Shown: positions 48,439 to 57,667, numbered from the stretch's first letter. The stretch: DNA of 63,298 nucleotides from UBA4312 sp040266995 (GCA_040266995.1 JAWRHV010000003.1:1-63298); one strand, 5' to 3'. The notes: generated by a model from the letters alone, not told the origin. Numbers and translations are program-made.

Positions 48439-49872
48439 ATGGATAATTCTCAGAAAAAAATTAAGTGGTATATGTTATCCTTTATGTGTTTCTCAACTCT
48501 ATGGGGCTTTGGAAATGTCGTAAATGGATATATGTACTTCAATGGAACACAGGTTATTTTCTCATGGATCCTGATGTTCGCATTGTACTTTGTACCTAAT
48601 GCACTGATGGTCGGTGAATTGGGTTCTGCGTTTAAAGATCTTGGTGGTGGTGTAACTTCCTGGGTACAGGAAACAACGGGCTCCAAGGTCGCTTATTATG
48701 CAGGATGGACCTATTGGGCTTGCCATGTTACCTACATTGCTTCCAAAGGGTCTGGTGGACTGAAGGCTTTGAGCTGGATGATTTTCCAAAATGCGGAAAC
48801 GTATGATACATTCCCGACATTATGGGTACAGCTGGCGACTTTAGCTGTATTCTTGTTCTTCTGCTGGGTTGCTTCCAAAGGACTGAATCCATTGAAGAAG
48901 CTGGCGACTTTAGCAGGATCAAGTATGTTCGTTATGAGTATTCTTTACATTTTAATGATGTTTGCTGCTCCAGCTATTAATCCAGGTGGTGGGTATGCAC
49001 ATCTGGATCTGAGCTTAAAGAGCTTGATTCCTACATTCGATGTAAACTACTTCACGAGCTTATCTATTCTGGTTTTCGCAGTCGGCGGTATTGAAAAGAT
49101 TTCTCCATATGTAAATAAAATGGAAGGAAATCCTGCCAAGGCATTCCCTAAGAGTATGATGTTTGCGGCAATCATGGTTATCATCTGTGCTTTGTTAGGA
49201 ACCATTGCGATGGGTATGATGTTTGATCCATCGGTTGTTTTTGCAACAGAAGAAGTAAAGACGTCTTATATTGCCAATGGTGCATATATTGCATTCCAGA
49301 AATTAGGTCAGTACTATGGAGTGGGAAATCTGCTCATGATCGTGTATGCAGCCTGCAACGCAATCGGCCAGTTCTCTACACTGGTTGTCAGCATCGATGC
49401 GCCATTGCGTATGTTATTAGGTGATCCGAATACGAGCCAGTATATTCCTAAGGGATTATTAAAACAAAATGAAAGCGGTGCATATATCAACGGAATTAAA
49501 ATGGTCATTGCATTATCCGGAAGTATTATTTTGATTCAGACGTTTGTACCAGGGGCTGCAACTGTATTGGCACAGTTGAACAAACTGAATTCCGTATGTA
49601 TGCCGATGCGTTACCTATGGACATTCTGGGCATATATTTTCTTGAAGAAACAGTCGGAAAAATTCCCTCGTGAATACCAGTTTGTTAAAAACAATGGTTT
49701 AGGTGTCGCATTAGGTATTTGGTGTTTCGGAGTTACAGCAGCTTGTTGTATACTAGGTATGTATTCAACAGATACATTTACAATGTGTTTGAATATCGTT
49801 ACGCCATTAGTATTGGTTGCATTGGGCTTGATTTTGCCACAGATCCGTAAACGCCAGGACGCACAAGCATAG
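48439..49872 (+). CDS. Amino acid permease, APC superfamily
   Basis: A 477-residue transporter with about 12 membrane spans. The first span carries the unwound motif region MLSFMCFSTLWGFGNVVNGY; FAVGGIEKISPYVNKMEGN in the middle is the substrate region of glutamate/GABA-type antiporters. Substrate is likely an amino acid, not further defined. AAAGGAG precedes the start. The gene stands alone between the str and S10 operons, followed by an M18 aminopeptidase, which together could serve peptide or amino acid use. Confidence 0.9.
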   Translation: MDNSQKKIKWYMLSFMCFSTLWGFGNVVNGYMYFNGTQVIFSWILMFALYFVPNALMVGELGSAFKDLGGGVTSWVQETTGSKVAYYAGWTYWACHVTYIASKGSGGLKALSWMIFQNAETYDTFPTLWVQLATLAVFLFFCWVASKGLNPLKKLATLAGSSMFVMSILYILMMFAAPAINPGGGYAHLDLSLKSLIPTFDVNYFTSLSILVFAVGGIEKISPYVNKMEGNPAKAFPKSMMFAAIMVIICALLGTIAMGMMFDPSVVFATEEVKTSYIANGAYIAFQKLGQYYGVGNLLMIVYAACNAIGQFSTLVVSIDAPLRMLLGDPNTSQYIPKGLLKQNESGAYINGIKMVIALSGSIILIQTFVPGAATVLAQLNKLNSVCMPMRYLWTFWAYIFLKKQSEKFPREYQFVKNNGLGVALGIWCFGVTAACCILGMYSTDTFTMCLNIVTPLVLVALGLILPQIRKRQDAQA

Positions 49873-49878
49873 TTCATT

Positions 49879-49908
49879 AAGAAACCAGTCATGGCTGGTT
49901 TCTTTTTT
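49879..49908 (+). terminator. Terminator of the permease gene
   Basis: Stem AAGAAACCAG/CTGGTTTCTT with a 6-nt loop and T-run. Confidence 0.85.
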
Positions 49909-49932
49909 ATAGTATGATCACAGGAGGAAAAT

Positions 49933-51267
49933 ATGAATCATTTGGAAATATCTAAGGAATTGTTGGATTTTATTCAATCCAGTCCAAGCATGTTCCATTC
50001 TATTCGGACAATTCGCAATTATCTGGAAGAGGCGGGATTTATATATGTACCGGAAGGAAAAGCTTGGAATCTGGAGAAAGGAAAGGCGTATTATACATTA
50101 CGCAACCATTCGAGCGTTATCGCTTTTAAAGTGGGAAACAAGCTGGACGATTATCATTTCCAGATTGCTGCATCCCATTCTGATTCACCAACATACAAGG
50201 TGAAGACGGTGCCGGAACTGGAAGGTCCGGGTGAATATTTGAAACTGGATGTAGAAGGTTATGGCGGCATGATCGATAATACATGGTTTGACCGTCCGTT
50301 AAGTATTGCCGGCCGTGTGTTGGTTGAAACAGCCGACGGCATCGAAAGTCGTTTATTATATATCGATAAAGATATTTTGTTGATTCCGAATGTCGCTATC
50401 CATTTCAACCGTCAGGTTAATGATGGATATAAGTATAACCGTCAAATTGATCTTTGCCCGCTGTTTTCGACCGGCGCATTGAAAAAAGGCGCTTTTGATC
50501 AGATGATCGCCGATGAGCTGGGTGTAAAAGTTTCTGAAGTGATTGGAAAGGACCTGTTCCTGGTCAACCGCCAGAAACCGGTAATCTGGGGATGGAAAGA
50601 TGAATTTATTTCATCCGGAAAACTGGATGACCTGCAGTGTGCTTTTTCGTCCTTAAAAGGGTTCCTGGAAGGAAACAATCCACATGCTGTGAATGTTTAC
50701 TGCTGCTTTGACAACGAAGAAGTAGGATCCAATACAAAACAAGGAGCGATGTCCACTTTCTTAAAGGATACGTTGAAACGTATTAACGGTGCATTGAAAA
50801 AGAGTGATGATGAATATTATCAGGCAGTGTCAAAATCATTCCTTGTCAGCTGTGATAATGCGCATGCGGTTCATCCGAATCATCCGGAGAAGACAGATGC
50901 GGTCAACTGTTCCTATATGAACAAGGGAATCGTCATTAAAGAAGCCGCAAATCAAAAGTATACAACAGATGCCTTCAGCCGTTCCGTTTTCAAGAAAATC
51001 TGCAAAATGGCAGATGTACCGGTGCAGCCTTTTGCCAATCGCAGTGACTCGGTTGGAGGATCGACACTGGGAAATCTTTCCAATACGCAGGTGAGTGTAC
51101 ACGCTTTGGATATCGGACTGGCCCAGCTGGCTATGCATTCCTGCTACGAGACTGCAGGTGTGGACGATACAGCCTATGCGATCTGTGCGTTAAGACAGTT
51201 CTTCGATACAAATATTGAAATCGACGAAGCTCAGAAAGTACGATTCTATGAAAACCAGAGAGTATAA
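49933..51267 (+). CDS. M18 family aminopeptidase
   Basis: A 444-residue dinuclear-zinc aminopeptidase (aspartyl aminopeptidase type). Metal ligands are in ASHSDSPTYK (His, Asp), CCFDNEEVGS (Glu-Glu pair) and the C-terminal VSVHALDIGLAQLAMHS; DNAHAVHPNHPEK is the typical central motif. It removes N-terminal acidic or neutral residues from peptides in the cytoplasm. AGGAGG precedes the ATG. Confidence 0.95.
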   Translation: MNHLEISKELLDFIQSSPSMFHSIRTIRNYLEEAGFIYVPEGKAWNLEKGKAYYTLRNHSSVIAFKVGNKLDDYHFQIAASHSDSPTYKVKTVPELEGPGEYLKLDVEGYGGMIDNTWFDRPLSIAGRVLVETADGIESRLLYIDKDILLIPNVAIHFNRQVNDGYKYNRQIDLCPLFSTGALKKGAFDQMIADELGVKVSEVIGKDLFLVNRQKPVIWGWKDEFISSGKLDDLQCAFSSLKGFLEGNNPHAVNVYCCFDNEEVGSNTKQGAMSTFLKDTLKRINGALKKSDDEYYQAVSKSFLVSCDNAHAVHPNHPEKTDAVNCSYMNKGIVIKEAANQKYTTDAFSRSVFKKICKMADVPVQPFANRSDSVGGSTLGNLSNTQVSVHALDIGLAQLAMHSCYETAGVDDTAYAICALRQFFDTNIEIDEAQKVRFYENQRV

Positions 51268-51847
51268 TTGGCTGGATAAAACGATAACAATACCGGAAGA
51301 CAAGAAGGTTCAGAGTTTCCTGCGCAGTATGGACAGGAAACAGATCGAACCGGCAATCAAGCGTTTATTAGGACTGTACTATATAAATAATGCAGACAAG
51401 CTTAGTGAGAAGCCGAATCTGAAAACATTGCAGAATACAGAGGAGTACAAAAGGTTCACGCATCGGCAGATCGAAGAGGACAAGACCAAAATCATGTTGT
51501 CGGGAATGATGATCATCATGACCGGCACGCTTGTTCTGTTTTTCATACGGGCTATTATCGCAAGGCAGTTTGTGATCCATTTTGCGGTGGATGCCATTGT
51601 CGGAAGCATAGGACTGGTTCTGCTGGTGGTAAATCTGCGATTAAAATATCGTGTGATCCGTATGTATATGCCGGAAGACAAACGATTCTTGTTTATGGAT
51701 GGAATTACGTTTGCCATCTGTATAGGCTTTAAGTTTTTAGTGCCGATGACATTGGATGCTTCCTTGATCTTCCTGCTGGTAACTTATTTCTTTACCAAAC
51801 GTCGATTTAGTCAGGAAGTGGCAGCCTATGATCTGCTGGACGAATAA
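51248..51847 (+). CDS. Unknown membrane protein
   Basis: A 199-residue protein whose first 85 residues are charged and cytoplasmic (MKTREYNWLDKTITIPEDKK), followed by three to four spans (about 86-105, 108-130, 152-167, 170-186). Not recognised. It begins inside the M18 gene (20-base overlap) with a weak AGAAAG, so translation is probably coupled. Later in-frame ATG codons would shorten the cytoplasmic part. Confidence 0.65.
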   Translation: MKTREYNWLDKTITIPEDKKVQSFLRSMDRKQIEPAIKRLLGLYYINNADKLSEKPNLKTLQNTEEYKRFTHRQIEEDKTKIMLSGMMIIMTGTLVLFFIRAIIARQFVIHFAVDAIVGSIGLVLLVVNLRLKYRVIRMYMPEDKRFLFMDGITFAICIGFKFLVPMTLDASLIFLLVTYFFTKRRFSQEVAAYDLLDE

Positions 51848-51945
51848 ATGTCATAATATAGTGAACATTTGTCTATGGATAAGGACAAAAAATGTACATG
51901 TTTTCGGCTAGAAAACGATGTGGATAAAAACGCAAAAAAAAGTGT

Positions 51946-51973
51946 AAAACAGGGTTGAAACCCCTGTTTTTTT
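51946..51973 (+). terminator. Terminator before the S10 operon
   Basis: AAAACAGGG pairs with CCCTGTTTT; T-run follows. The loop is the TTGAAA that also serves as -35 of the S10 promoter. Confidence 0.85.
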
Positions 51974-51983
51974 ATGCTAAACT
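51955..51983 (+). promoter_or_regulatory. S10 operon promoter nested in the terminator
   Basis: TTGAAA (51955-51960), 17 bp, TAAACT (51978-51983), with TGC as extended -10. The transcript begins near 51990, after the hairpin. Confidence 0.75.
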
Positions 51984-51989
51984 CTTAAC

Positions 51990-52098
51990 GCACTGCGTGG
52001 AAGTGCGAGGTTGCTGACCCACTGAAAAGCGTTGTCATGGGTGGCGTCAGGTAATTCGCATGGAGCATGTTTATCTAGAATAAACGAAAGGAGTTAAC
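51990..52098 (+). ncRNA. Structured leader of the S10 operon
   Basis: About 109 bases between the predicted start and rpsJ with several possible helices: GCACT/AGTGC near 51991, ACCCA (52017-52021) with TGGGT (52039-52043), and TTAACG with CGTT. Such leaders often carry the L4-binding control site; this one is not identified as a known family by eye. Confidence 0.5.
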
Positions 52099-52410
52099 AT
52101 GGCAAACAACACAATGAGAATTCGCCTTAAGGCGTATGAGCACCGCATCCTGGATGACAGTGCCAAAAAAATTGTCGAAGCAGCGACAAAACACGGAGCT
52201 AAAAAAGTAGTTGGCCCGGTTCCGTTACCAACGGAAAAACAAGTTGTAACAATTTTACGTGCTGTTCACAAGTACAAAGATTCACGTGAACAATTTGAAA
52301 TTCGTACGCATAAGCGTTTGATTGAGATTGTTGCACCAACAAAGGAAACTATTGATTCATTGCAGAGATTAGATCTTCCTAGTGGTGTGGACATCGAAAT
52401 TAAACTTTAA
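52099..52410 (+). CDS. rpsJ: Ribosomal protein S10
   Basis: A 103-residue S10, also known as NusE when bound to NusB in antitermination. IRLKAYEHRILDDSAKKIVEAA and the loop RTHKRLIEI are typical. First gene of the S10 cluster, AAAGGAG upstream. Confidence 0.98.
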   Translation: MANNTMRIRLKAYEHRILDDSAKKIVEAATKHGAKKVVGPVPLPTEKQVVTILRAVHKYKDSREQFEIRTHKRLIEIVAPTKETIDSLQRLDLPSGVDIEIKL

Positions 52411-52425
52411 TGGAGGTGTCGTGAG

Positions 52426-53112
52426 ATGAAAGGTATATTAGGAAGAAAATTGGGAATGACGCAGGTCTTTACAGTTGATGGAGACTTGATTCCTGTAACT
52501 GTAGTTGAAGCAACTCCAAATGTTGTTCTTCAGAAGAAAACTGTTGAAACAGATGGATACAATGCTATTCAGTTAGGATTTGAAGAAATCAAAGAAAAAC
52601 GTACAACAAAAGCAGTTGTAGGTCACTGTAAAAAAGCTAACACAAGCGCTAAGCGCTTTATTCGCGAAGTACGTGACTGTGAGCTGGATGTAAATGTTGG
52701 AGACTTGGTAAAAGTTGATATTTTTGAAGCCGGTGAAACAGTCGATGTAATCGGAACAAGCAAGGGAAAAGGTTACAACGGTACGATCGTTCGTAACAAT
52801 GCACACCAGGGTCCTAAAAGCCACGGTGGTTCCAAGAATATCCGTCACATTGGTTCATTGTCTACAAACGGTATTACTTCACGTCAGGGACGTATTATGA
52901 AGGGTACTGTGATGCCTGGTCAGGAAGGCGGATACCGCACGACCAGCCAGAACTTGACAGTAATCAAAGTAGATGTTGAAAACAATTATGTATTAATTAA
53001 AGGAAATGTTCCGGGTCCTAAAAAAGGTCTTGTGATGATTCGTACAGCAAAGACTTCGAAAGGAAACTCTGAGCCTGTTACTTTAATTGACTACAGCAAG
53101 GAGGTTCAATAA
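52426..53112 (+). CDS. rplC: Ribosomal protein L3
   Basis: A 228-residue L3, an early 50S assembly protein. MKGILGRKLGMTQVF and the central loop HGGSKNIRHIGS reach the peptidyl transferase centre. It overlaps rplD by one base (TAATG). A few residues longer than usual at the C-terminus. Confidence 0.98.
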   Translation: MKGILGRKLGMTQVFTVDGDLIPVTVVEATPNVVLQKKTVETDGYNAIQLGFEEIKEKRTTKAVVGHCKKANTSAKRFIREVRDCELDVNVGDLVKVDIFEAGETVDVIGTSKGKGYNGTIVRNNAHQGPKSHGGSKNIRHIGSLSTNGITSRQGRIMKGTVMPGQEGGYRTTSQNLTVIKVDVENNYVLIKGNVPGPKKGLVMIRTAKTSKGNSEPVTLIDYSKEVQ

Positions 53113-53741
53113 TGGCTAAGATTGATGTAATTAACCAGACCGGAGCTGTCGTAGATTCTATTGAATTAAACGATGAAATTTTCGGAATCGAACCAAATCA
53201 GCAGGCGTTATACGATGTGCTGGTTATGACGATGGCAGGAAGACGTCAGGGGACTTCTAAAACGAAGACACGTTCAGAAGTATCCGGTGGTGGACGTAAA
53301 CCGTATCGTCAGAAGGGTACAGGTCGTGCCCGTCAGGGTTCTATCCGTGCTACTCAGTGGGTAGGCGGCGGAACCTGGGGTGGTGCCGTTCCTCGTGACT
53401 ATCATTACCGTGTAAACAAGAAAGTAAGCCGTCTGGCTTTGAAATCCGCTTTAAGCGAAAAAGTGGCTGAAACAGAAATGAGCGTAATCGACAAATTCGA
53501 TATTGACCAGCCAAAAACAAAAACATTCGTTTCCATTATGGATGCGATCAATGCACCGGCAAAAACATTATTTGTCGTTGGCAACCAGGAAGAAGCAACA
53601 AATGCTTATTTATCTGCACGCAATATCCCGGGTACGAAGATGCTGACTGTAAAGGGAATCAACGTATACGATATTGTAAATGCGAAGAAGCTGGTTATGA
53701 CAAGTGCTGCCATTAAAGAAGTTGAGGAGGCGTTGGCATAA
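53112..53741 (+). CDS. rplD: Ribosomal protein L4
   Basis: A 209-residue L4. The extended loop SGGGRKPYRQKGTGRARQGSIR lines the exit tunnel (stated in parts: SGGGRKPYRQKG and RARQGSIR). L4 is the usual autoregulator of the S10 operon; the leader at 51990-52098 is its possible target. It overlaps both neighbours by one base. Confidence 0.98.
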   Translation: MAKIDVINQTGAVVDSIELNDEIFGIEPNQQALYDVLVMTMAGRRQGTSKTKTRSEVSGGGRKPYRQKGTGRARQGSIRATQWVGGGTWGGAVPRDYHYRVNKKVSRLALKSALSEKVAETEMSVIDKFDIDQPKTKTFVSIMDAINAPAKTLFVVGNQEEATNAYLSARNIPGTKMLTVKGINVYDIVNAKKLVMTSAAIKEVEEALA

Positions 53742-54031
53742 TGAAAGACTATAGAGATATTATCATTCGCCCTGTAATCACTGAAAAAAGCATGAAAAAG
53801 ATGGCGGATGAAAACAAAGTGACTTTCCAGGTTGCTAAAGGCGTAAATAAAGTTGAAGTACGCAAGGCCGTAGAGGAAGCATTTAAAGTAAAAGTGGTTA
53901 AAGTCAATATGCTGAACACGAAACCACAGCCAAAGAGAATGGGCCGTTATGCAGGGATGACACAGGCTGAACACAGAGCTGTTGTTACGATTGCTGAAGG
54001 TCAGTCCATCGATCTGTTTGGAGAAGAATAA
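53741..54031 (+). CDS. rplW: Ribosomal protein L23
   Basis: A 96-residue L23 at the tunnel exit, the docking point for trigger factor and SRP. IIRPVITEKSMKKM and NMLNTKPQPKRMGRYAG are typical. Confidence 0.97.
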   Translation: MKDYRDIIIRPVITEKSMKKMADENKVTFQVAKGVNKVEVRKAVEEAFKVKVVKVNMLNTKPQPKRMGRYAGMTQAEHRAVVTIAEGQSIDLFGEE

Positions 54032-54088
54032 TCAGGGAGAAGTCGCTATTTCCTGAATAAATATTGCGAATAGGAGGAAAAACAGTTT

Positions 54089-54922
54089 ATGCCAATTAAG
54101 AAGTATAAACCAACGACCCCGGGCCGCCGTGGAATGTCAGGTCTGACATTTGAAGAAATCACAACTTCAAAACCGGAAAAAAGCTTGCTGGCCCCTAAAA
54201 AATCAAAAGGTGGTCGTAATAACACAGGACGTATTACAGTACGTCATCAAGGTGCCGGACACAAGAAAACATATCGTATCATCGATTTCAAACGTAACAA
54301 GGACAACATTCCTGCAAAAGTTGCAACGATCGAATACGATCCAAACCGTACAGCTAATATCGCATTGTTGAACTATGCGGATGGTGAAAAGAGATACATT
54401 ATCGCTCCTGCCGGATTAAAGGTAGGAATGACGGTTATCTCCGGCGTAGAAGAAGATATCAAAGTCGGAAACGCTATGGAACTTCGTCACATGCCTGAAG
54501 GTACCATCGTTCACAATGTTGAATTGAAACCTGGTAAGGGTGGACAGATGGCAAGAAGTGCCGGCTGCTCTGCACAGATTCTGGGTATTGAAGAAAAATA
54601 TGTAATCTTACGTTTATCTTCCGGTGAAGTAAGACGTGTATTGTCTAACTGCCGTGCAACGGTGGGTGTAGTTGGAAATGCTGACCACAGCTTGATCAAC
54701 TATGGTAAAGCCGGACGTATTCGTCATATGGGTATCCGTCCGACAGTTCGTGGTTCTGTTATGAACCCGAATGATCACCCTCATGGTGGTGGTGAAGGTA
54801 GATCGCCAATCGGACGTAAATCACCAATGACACCTTGGGGCAAAAAAGCATTGGGTGTTAAAACACGTAAGTCTAAGAAAGCTAGCGATAAATTAATCGT
54901 TCGCCGTCGTAACGGTAAGTAA
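54089..54922 (+). CDS. rplB: Ribosomal protein L2
   Basis: A 277-residue L2, needed for subunit joining and peptidyl transfer. NNTGRITVRHQGAGHKK, the conserved MNPNDHPHGGGEGRSPIG loop, and the Lys/Arg-rich end are present. AGGAGG is 10 bases upstream. The 57 bases before it hold a short inverted repeat only. Confidence 0.98.
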   Translation: MPIKKYKPTTPGRRGMSGLTFEEITTSKPEKSLLAPKKSKGGRNNTGRITVRHQGAGHKKTYRIIDFKRNKDNIPAKVATIEYDPNRTANIALLNYADGEKRYIIAPAGLKVGMTVISGVEEDIKVGNAMELRHMPEGTIVHNVELKPGKGGQMARSAGCSAQILGIEEKYVILRLSSGEVRRVLSNCRATVGVVGNADHSLINYGKAGRIRHMGIRPTVRGSVMNPNDHPHGGGEGRSPIGRKSPMTPWGKKALGVKTRKSKKASDKLIVRRRNGK

Positions 54923-54934
54923 GGAGGCAAGGAA

Positions 54935-55207
54935 ATGAGTCGTAGTTTGAAAAAAGGACCTTTCTGTGATGACCATTTAATGAAAAAAGTCGAAGCATTA
55001 AATGCCAGTGGCAGAAAAGAAGTCATTAAAACTTGGAGTCGTCGTTCCACGATCTTTCCATCATTTGTAGAGCATACTTTTGCCGTTTACAACGGAAAAG
55101 AACATGTCCCTGTATATGTAACGGAAGATATGGTAGGACATAAATTAGGCGAATTCGTACCGACAAGAAAATTTGGCGGTCACGGATCTGACGCCAAGAA
55201 AGCATAG
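54935..55207 (+). CDS. rpsS: Ribosomal protein S19
   Basis: A 90-residue S19 of the small-subunit head. SRSLKKGPFCDDHLMKK and VGHKLGEFVPTRKF are typical. GGAGG precedes it. Confidence 0.98.
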   Translation: MSRSLKKGPFCDDHLMKKVEALNASGRKEVIKTWSRRSTIFPSFVEHTFAVYNGKEHVPVYVTEDMVGHKLGEFVPTRKFGGHGSDAKKA

Positions 55208-55221
55208 AGGAGGAAATATTG

Positions 55222-55557
55222 ATGGAAGTAAAAGCAACAGCGAAAACTCTGCGTATTCAGCCTCGTAAAGCAAGACTTGTCTTGGATCTGATTCGTGGTA
55301 AAGATGTAGAGGAAGCAGAAGCAATCTGCAAATTCACGCCGAACAAAGGTGGATATTTAGTTGGAAAAGTTCTTCATTCTGCTATCGCCAACGCGGTAAA
55401 CAATGAAGATATGGATGAAAGTAAATTATTTGTTAAAGCTTGCTGGGCTGATGAAGGAATCACTTTAAAGCGTTATATGCCTCGTGCAAAAGGTAGCGCA
55501 AGCCCAATCATGAAGCGTACAAGCCACATCACAGTTGTAGTGGCTGAGAAAGAGTAG
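55222..55557 (+). CDS. rplV: Ribosomal protein L22
   Basis: A 111-residue L22 whose hairpin (KRYMPRAKGSASPI) lines the exit tunnel, the site of macrolide resistance changes. The ATG at 55222 is used; a TTG three bases earlier is in frame but unnecessary. Confidence 0.97.
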   Translation: MEVKATAKTLRIQPRKARLVLDLIRGKDVEEAEAICKFTPNKGGYLVGKVLHSAIANAVNNEDMDESKLFVKACWADEGITLKRYMPRAKGSASPIMKRTSHITVVVAEKE

Positions 55558-55568
55558 GGAGGCAGTTT

Positions 55569-56387
55569 ATGGGACAGAAAGTAAATCCTGTAGGAATGCG
55601 AGTTGGAGTCATTCGTGACTGGCAGTCCAGATGGTTTGCCGATGATAAAGAGTTCGGTGCAACACTGATTGAAGACGTTAAGGTCCGTAATTTCATCGCA
55701 TCATACTATGATGGTTTATCAAAAGCAGCTGCTGATAAGCGAAAAGCCGACCCACAGATTTCACGCATCGAAATTGAAAGAAGCAAGAATCGTCTGACAT
55801 TGATCATCCGTACCGGTCATCCAGGTGTTGTGATTGGCCAGGAAGGTAAATCAATCGAAGGATTAAAGAAAAAATTAGAAAAAATGACAAGCGCAAAGAA
55901 TGTGCAGATCAATGTTGTGGAAGTTGCAAATCCAAACCTGGATGCTACTCTGGTAGCTCGCTGGATTGCTAACGAACTGGAAGCACGTAGAAGCTTCCGT
56001 GCAACACAGAAGAAAGCTATTCAGAACACAATGCGCGCTGGAGCAAAAGGAATCAAGACAAGCGTATCCGGTCGTTTAGGCGGTGCCGATATGGCTCGTA
56101 CTGAAGGATACTCTGAAGGAGTTGTACCTCTTCATACACTGCGTAGCGACATTGACTACGCCGTAGCTGAAGCTGCTACACAGTATGGACGTCTTGGTGT
56201 TAAAGTATGGATCTGCCGTGGTGAAGTATTGCCAGGTGAAATGGTAAAAGAACCGGAAGCACCAAAACAGCGCCCTCGTCGTAACCGTCGTGGTCGTCGT
56301 TTCAACAATCCTCGCCAGGGACAGCAGAATCGTGCTCCTAGAAATGAACAGGCTGCTGCACCTGCTGAAAAAGGAGGTAACGAATAA
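55569..56387 (+). CDS. rpsC: Ribosomal protein S3 with long basic tail
   Basis: A 272-residue S3. MGQKVNPVGMRVGVIRDW at the start, the KH domain with VVIGQEGKSIEGLKKKLE (mRNA entry helicase region), and YGRLGVKVWICRGEV. It is longer than the usual about 220 residues because of a C-terminal tail of about 45 residues rich in Arg, Asn, Gln and then Ala/Pro (RPRRNRRGRRFNN). Overlaps rplP by one base. Confidence 0.97.
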   Translation: MGQKVNPVGMRVGVIRDWQSRWFADDKEFGATLIEDVKVRNFIASYYDGLSKAAADKRKADPQISRIEIERSKNRLTLIIRTGHPGVVIGQEGKSIEGLKKKLEKMTSAKNVQINVVEVANPNLDATLVARWIANELEARRSFRATQKKAIQNTMRAGAKGIKTSVSGRLGGADMARTEGYSEGVVPLHTLRSDIDYAVAEAATQYGRLGVKVWICRGEVLPGEMVKEPEAPKQRPRRNRRGRRFNNPRQGQQNRAPRNEQAAAPAEKGGNE

Positions 56388-56803
56388 TGTTAATGCCTAA
56401 GCGTACAAAGTATCGTCGTCCTCATCGTCTTAGCTATGATGGCCGTGCAAAAGCCGGACGTTCGATTGACTTTGGTGAATTCGGTTTGGTTGCCGAATCC
56501 GGTGACTATGTAAGCAACCGCCAGATTGAAGCTGCCCGTGTTGCTATGACTCGTTATATGAAGCGTGGTGGACAAGTATGGATCCGTATTTTCCCTCACT
56601 TAGCTAGAACAAAGAAACCTTTGGAAGTTCGTATGGGTTCCGGTAAAGGTGCTCCTGAAGGCTGGGTGGCAGTTGTTCGTCCTGGTCGAGTATTATTCGA
56701 AGTTGGTGGTGTCAGTGAAGAAGTAGCACGTGAAGCGTTGCGTCTGGCTGCTCACAAGCTTCCGGTTAAAACTCGTTTTGCTAGAAAAGGAGAAGTAGAA
56801 TAA
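56387..56803 (+). CDS. rplP: Ribosomal protein L16
   Basis: A 138-residue L16 that helps tRNA accommodation. LMPKRTKYRRPHRL and VRMGSGKGAPEGWVAVV are typical. The ATG at 56387 is 9 bases after AGGAGG, better than the ATG at 56393. Confidence 0.98.
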   Translation: MLMPKRTKYRRPHRLSYDGRAKAGRSIDFGEFGLVAESGDYVSNRQIEAARVAMTRYMKRGGQVWIRIFPHLARTKKPLEVRMGSGKGAPEGWVAVVRPGRVLFEVGGVSEEVAREALRLAAHKLPVKTRFARKGEVE

Positions 56804-57003
56804 TGAAAGCTAAAGAAATCCGCGAAAAAACAAATGAAGAAATTGTTGCAGAAATCAATACGCTAAAAGATGAATTATTTAATCTTCGTTTCCAGCAGGC
56901 AACAGGACAGTTAGAAAATCCTGCACGTATTAAAACTGTAAAGAAGACGATTGCTCGTATGAAAACTGTATTGACAGAGCGTGCAAACGCAGGTCAAGAG
57001 TAA
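56803..57003 (+). CDS. rpmC: Ribosomal protein L29
   Basis: A 66-residue two-helix L29 at the tunnel exit: MKAKEIREKTNEEI and LFNLRFQQATGQLENP. Overlaps rplP by one base. Confidence 0.97.
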   Translation: MKAKEIREKTNEEIVAEINTLKDELFNLRFQQATGQLENPARIKTVKKTIARMKTVLTERANAGQE

Positions 57004-57016
57004 GGGGGAACGTTCA

Positions 57017-57274
57017 ATGGAAAGAAATGCTCGTAAAGTATACCGCGGTATCGTTGTATCCAATGCGATGGATAAAACAATTACTGTTAAGGTTGAAACT
57101 AAAAAAACGCATCCATTGTATGGTAAGCGTGTAGAATATTCTAAAAAATTTAAAGCACATGACGAAAATAATGAAGCAAACGTAGGCGATAAGGTGCTGA
57201 TCATGGAAACTCGTCCATTATCTGCAACAAAGCGTTTCCGTTTAGTGGAAATTATTGAAAAGGCTCGCGTATAG
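57017..57274 (+). CDS. rpsQ: Ribosomal protein S17
   Basis: An 85-residue OB-fold S17: RKVYRGIVVSNAMDKTITV and VGDKVLIMETRPLSATKRFRL. The ATG at 57017 follows AGGGGGA; the longer frame overlaps rpmC. Confidence 0.97.
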   Translation: MERNARKVYRGIVVSNAMDKTITVKVETKKTHPLYGKRVEYSKKFKAHDENNEANVGDKVLIMETRPLSATKRFRLVEIIEKARV

Positions 57275-57286
57275 GAGGACAGTTCG

Positions 57287-57655
57287 ATGATTCAAAATGA
57301 AAGTCGCTGCCGAGTAGCTGATAACACTGGAGCTCGTGAAGTTCTGGTTATCCGTTGTCTGGGCGGAAGCGTTAGAAAAAATGCAAATATCGGCGATGTC
57401 GTTGTATGTACTGTTAAACAGGCTACTCCTGGTGGAGCCGTAAAAAAAGGTGAAGTTGTAAAAGGTGTTGTGGTTCGTTCGAAATATGGTTTACGTCGTA
57501 AAAACGGAACTTATATTAAATTCGATGACAACGCTGTAGTACTGATCAAAGATGACAAGACGCCAAGAGGAACTCGTATCTTCGGACCTGTTGCACGTGA
57601 ATTACGTGATCACGGGTATATGAAGATTGTCTCTTTGGCTCCGGAAGTATTATAG
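57287..57655 (+). CDS. rplN: Ribosomal protein L14
   Basis: A 122-residue L14 at the subunit interface: MIQNESRCRVADNTGAREV and GTRIFGPVARELRD. AGGAGG precedes it. Confidence 0.98.
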   Translation: MIQNESRCRVADNTGAREVLVIRCLGGSVRKNANIGDVVVCTVKQATPGGAVKKGEVVKGVVVRSKYGLRRKNGTYIKFDDNAVVLIKDDKTPRGTRIFGPVARELRDHGYMKIVSLAPEVL

Positions 57656-57667
57656 GAGGTGTGCCAG

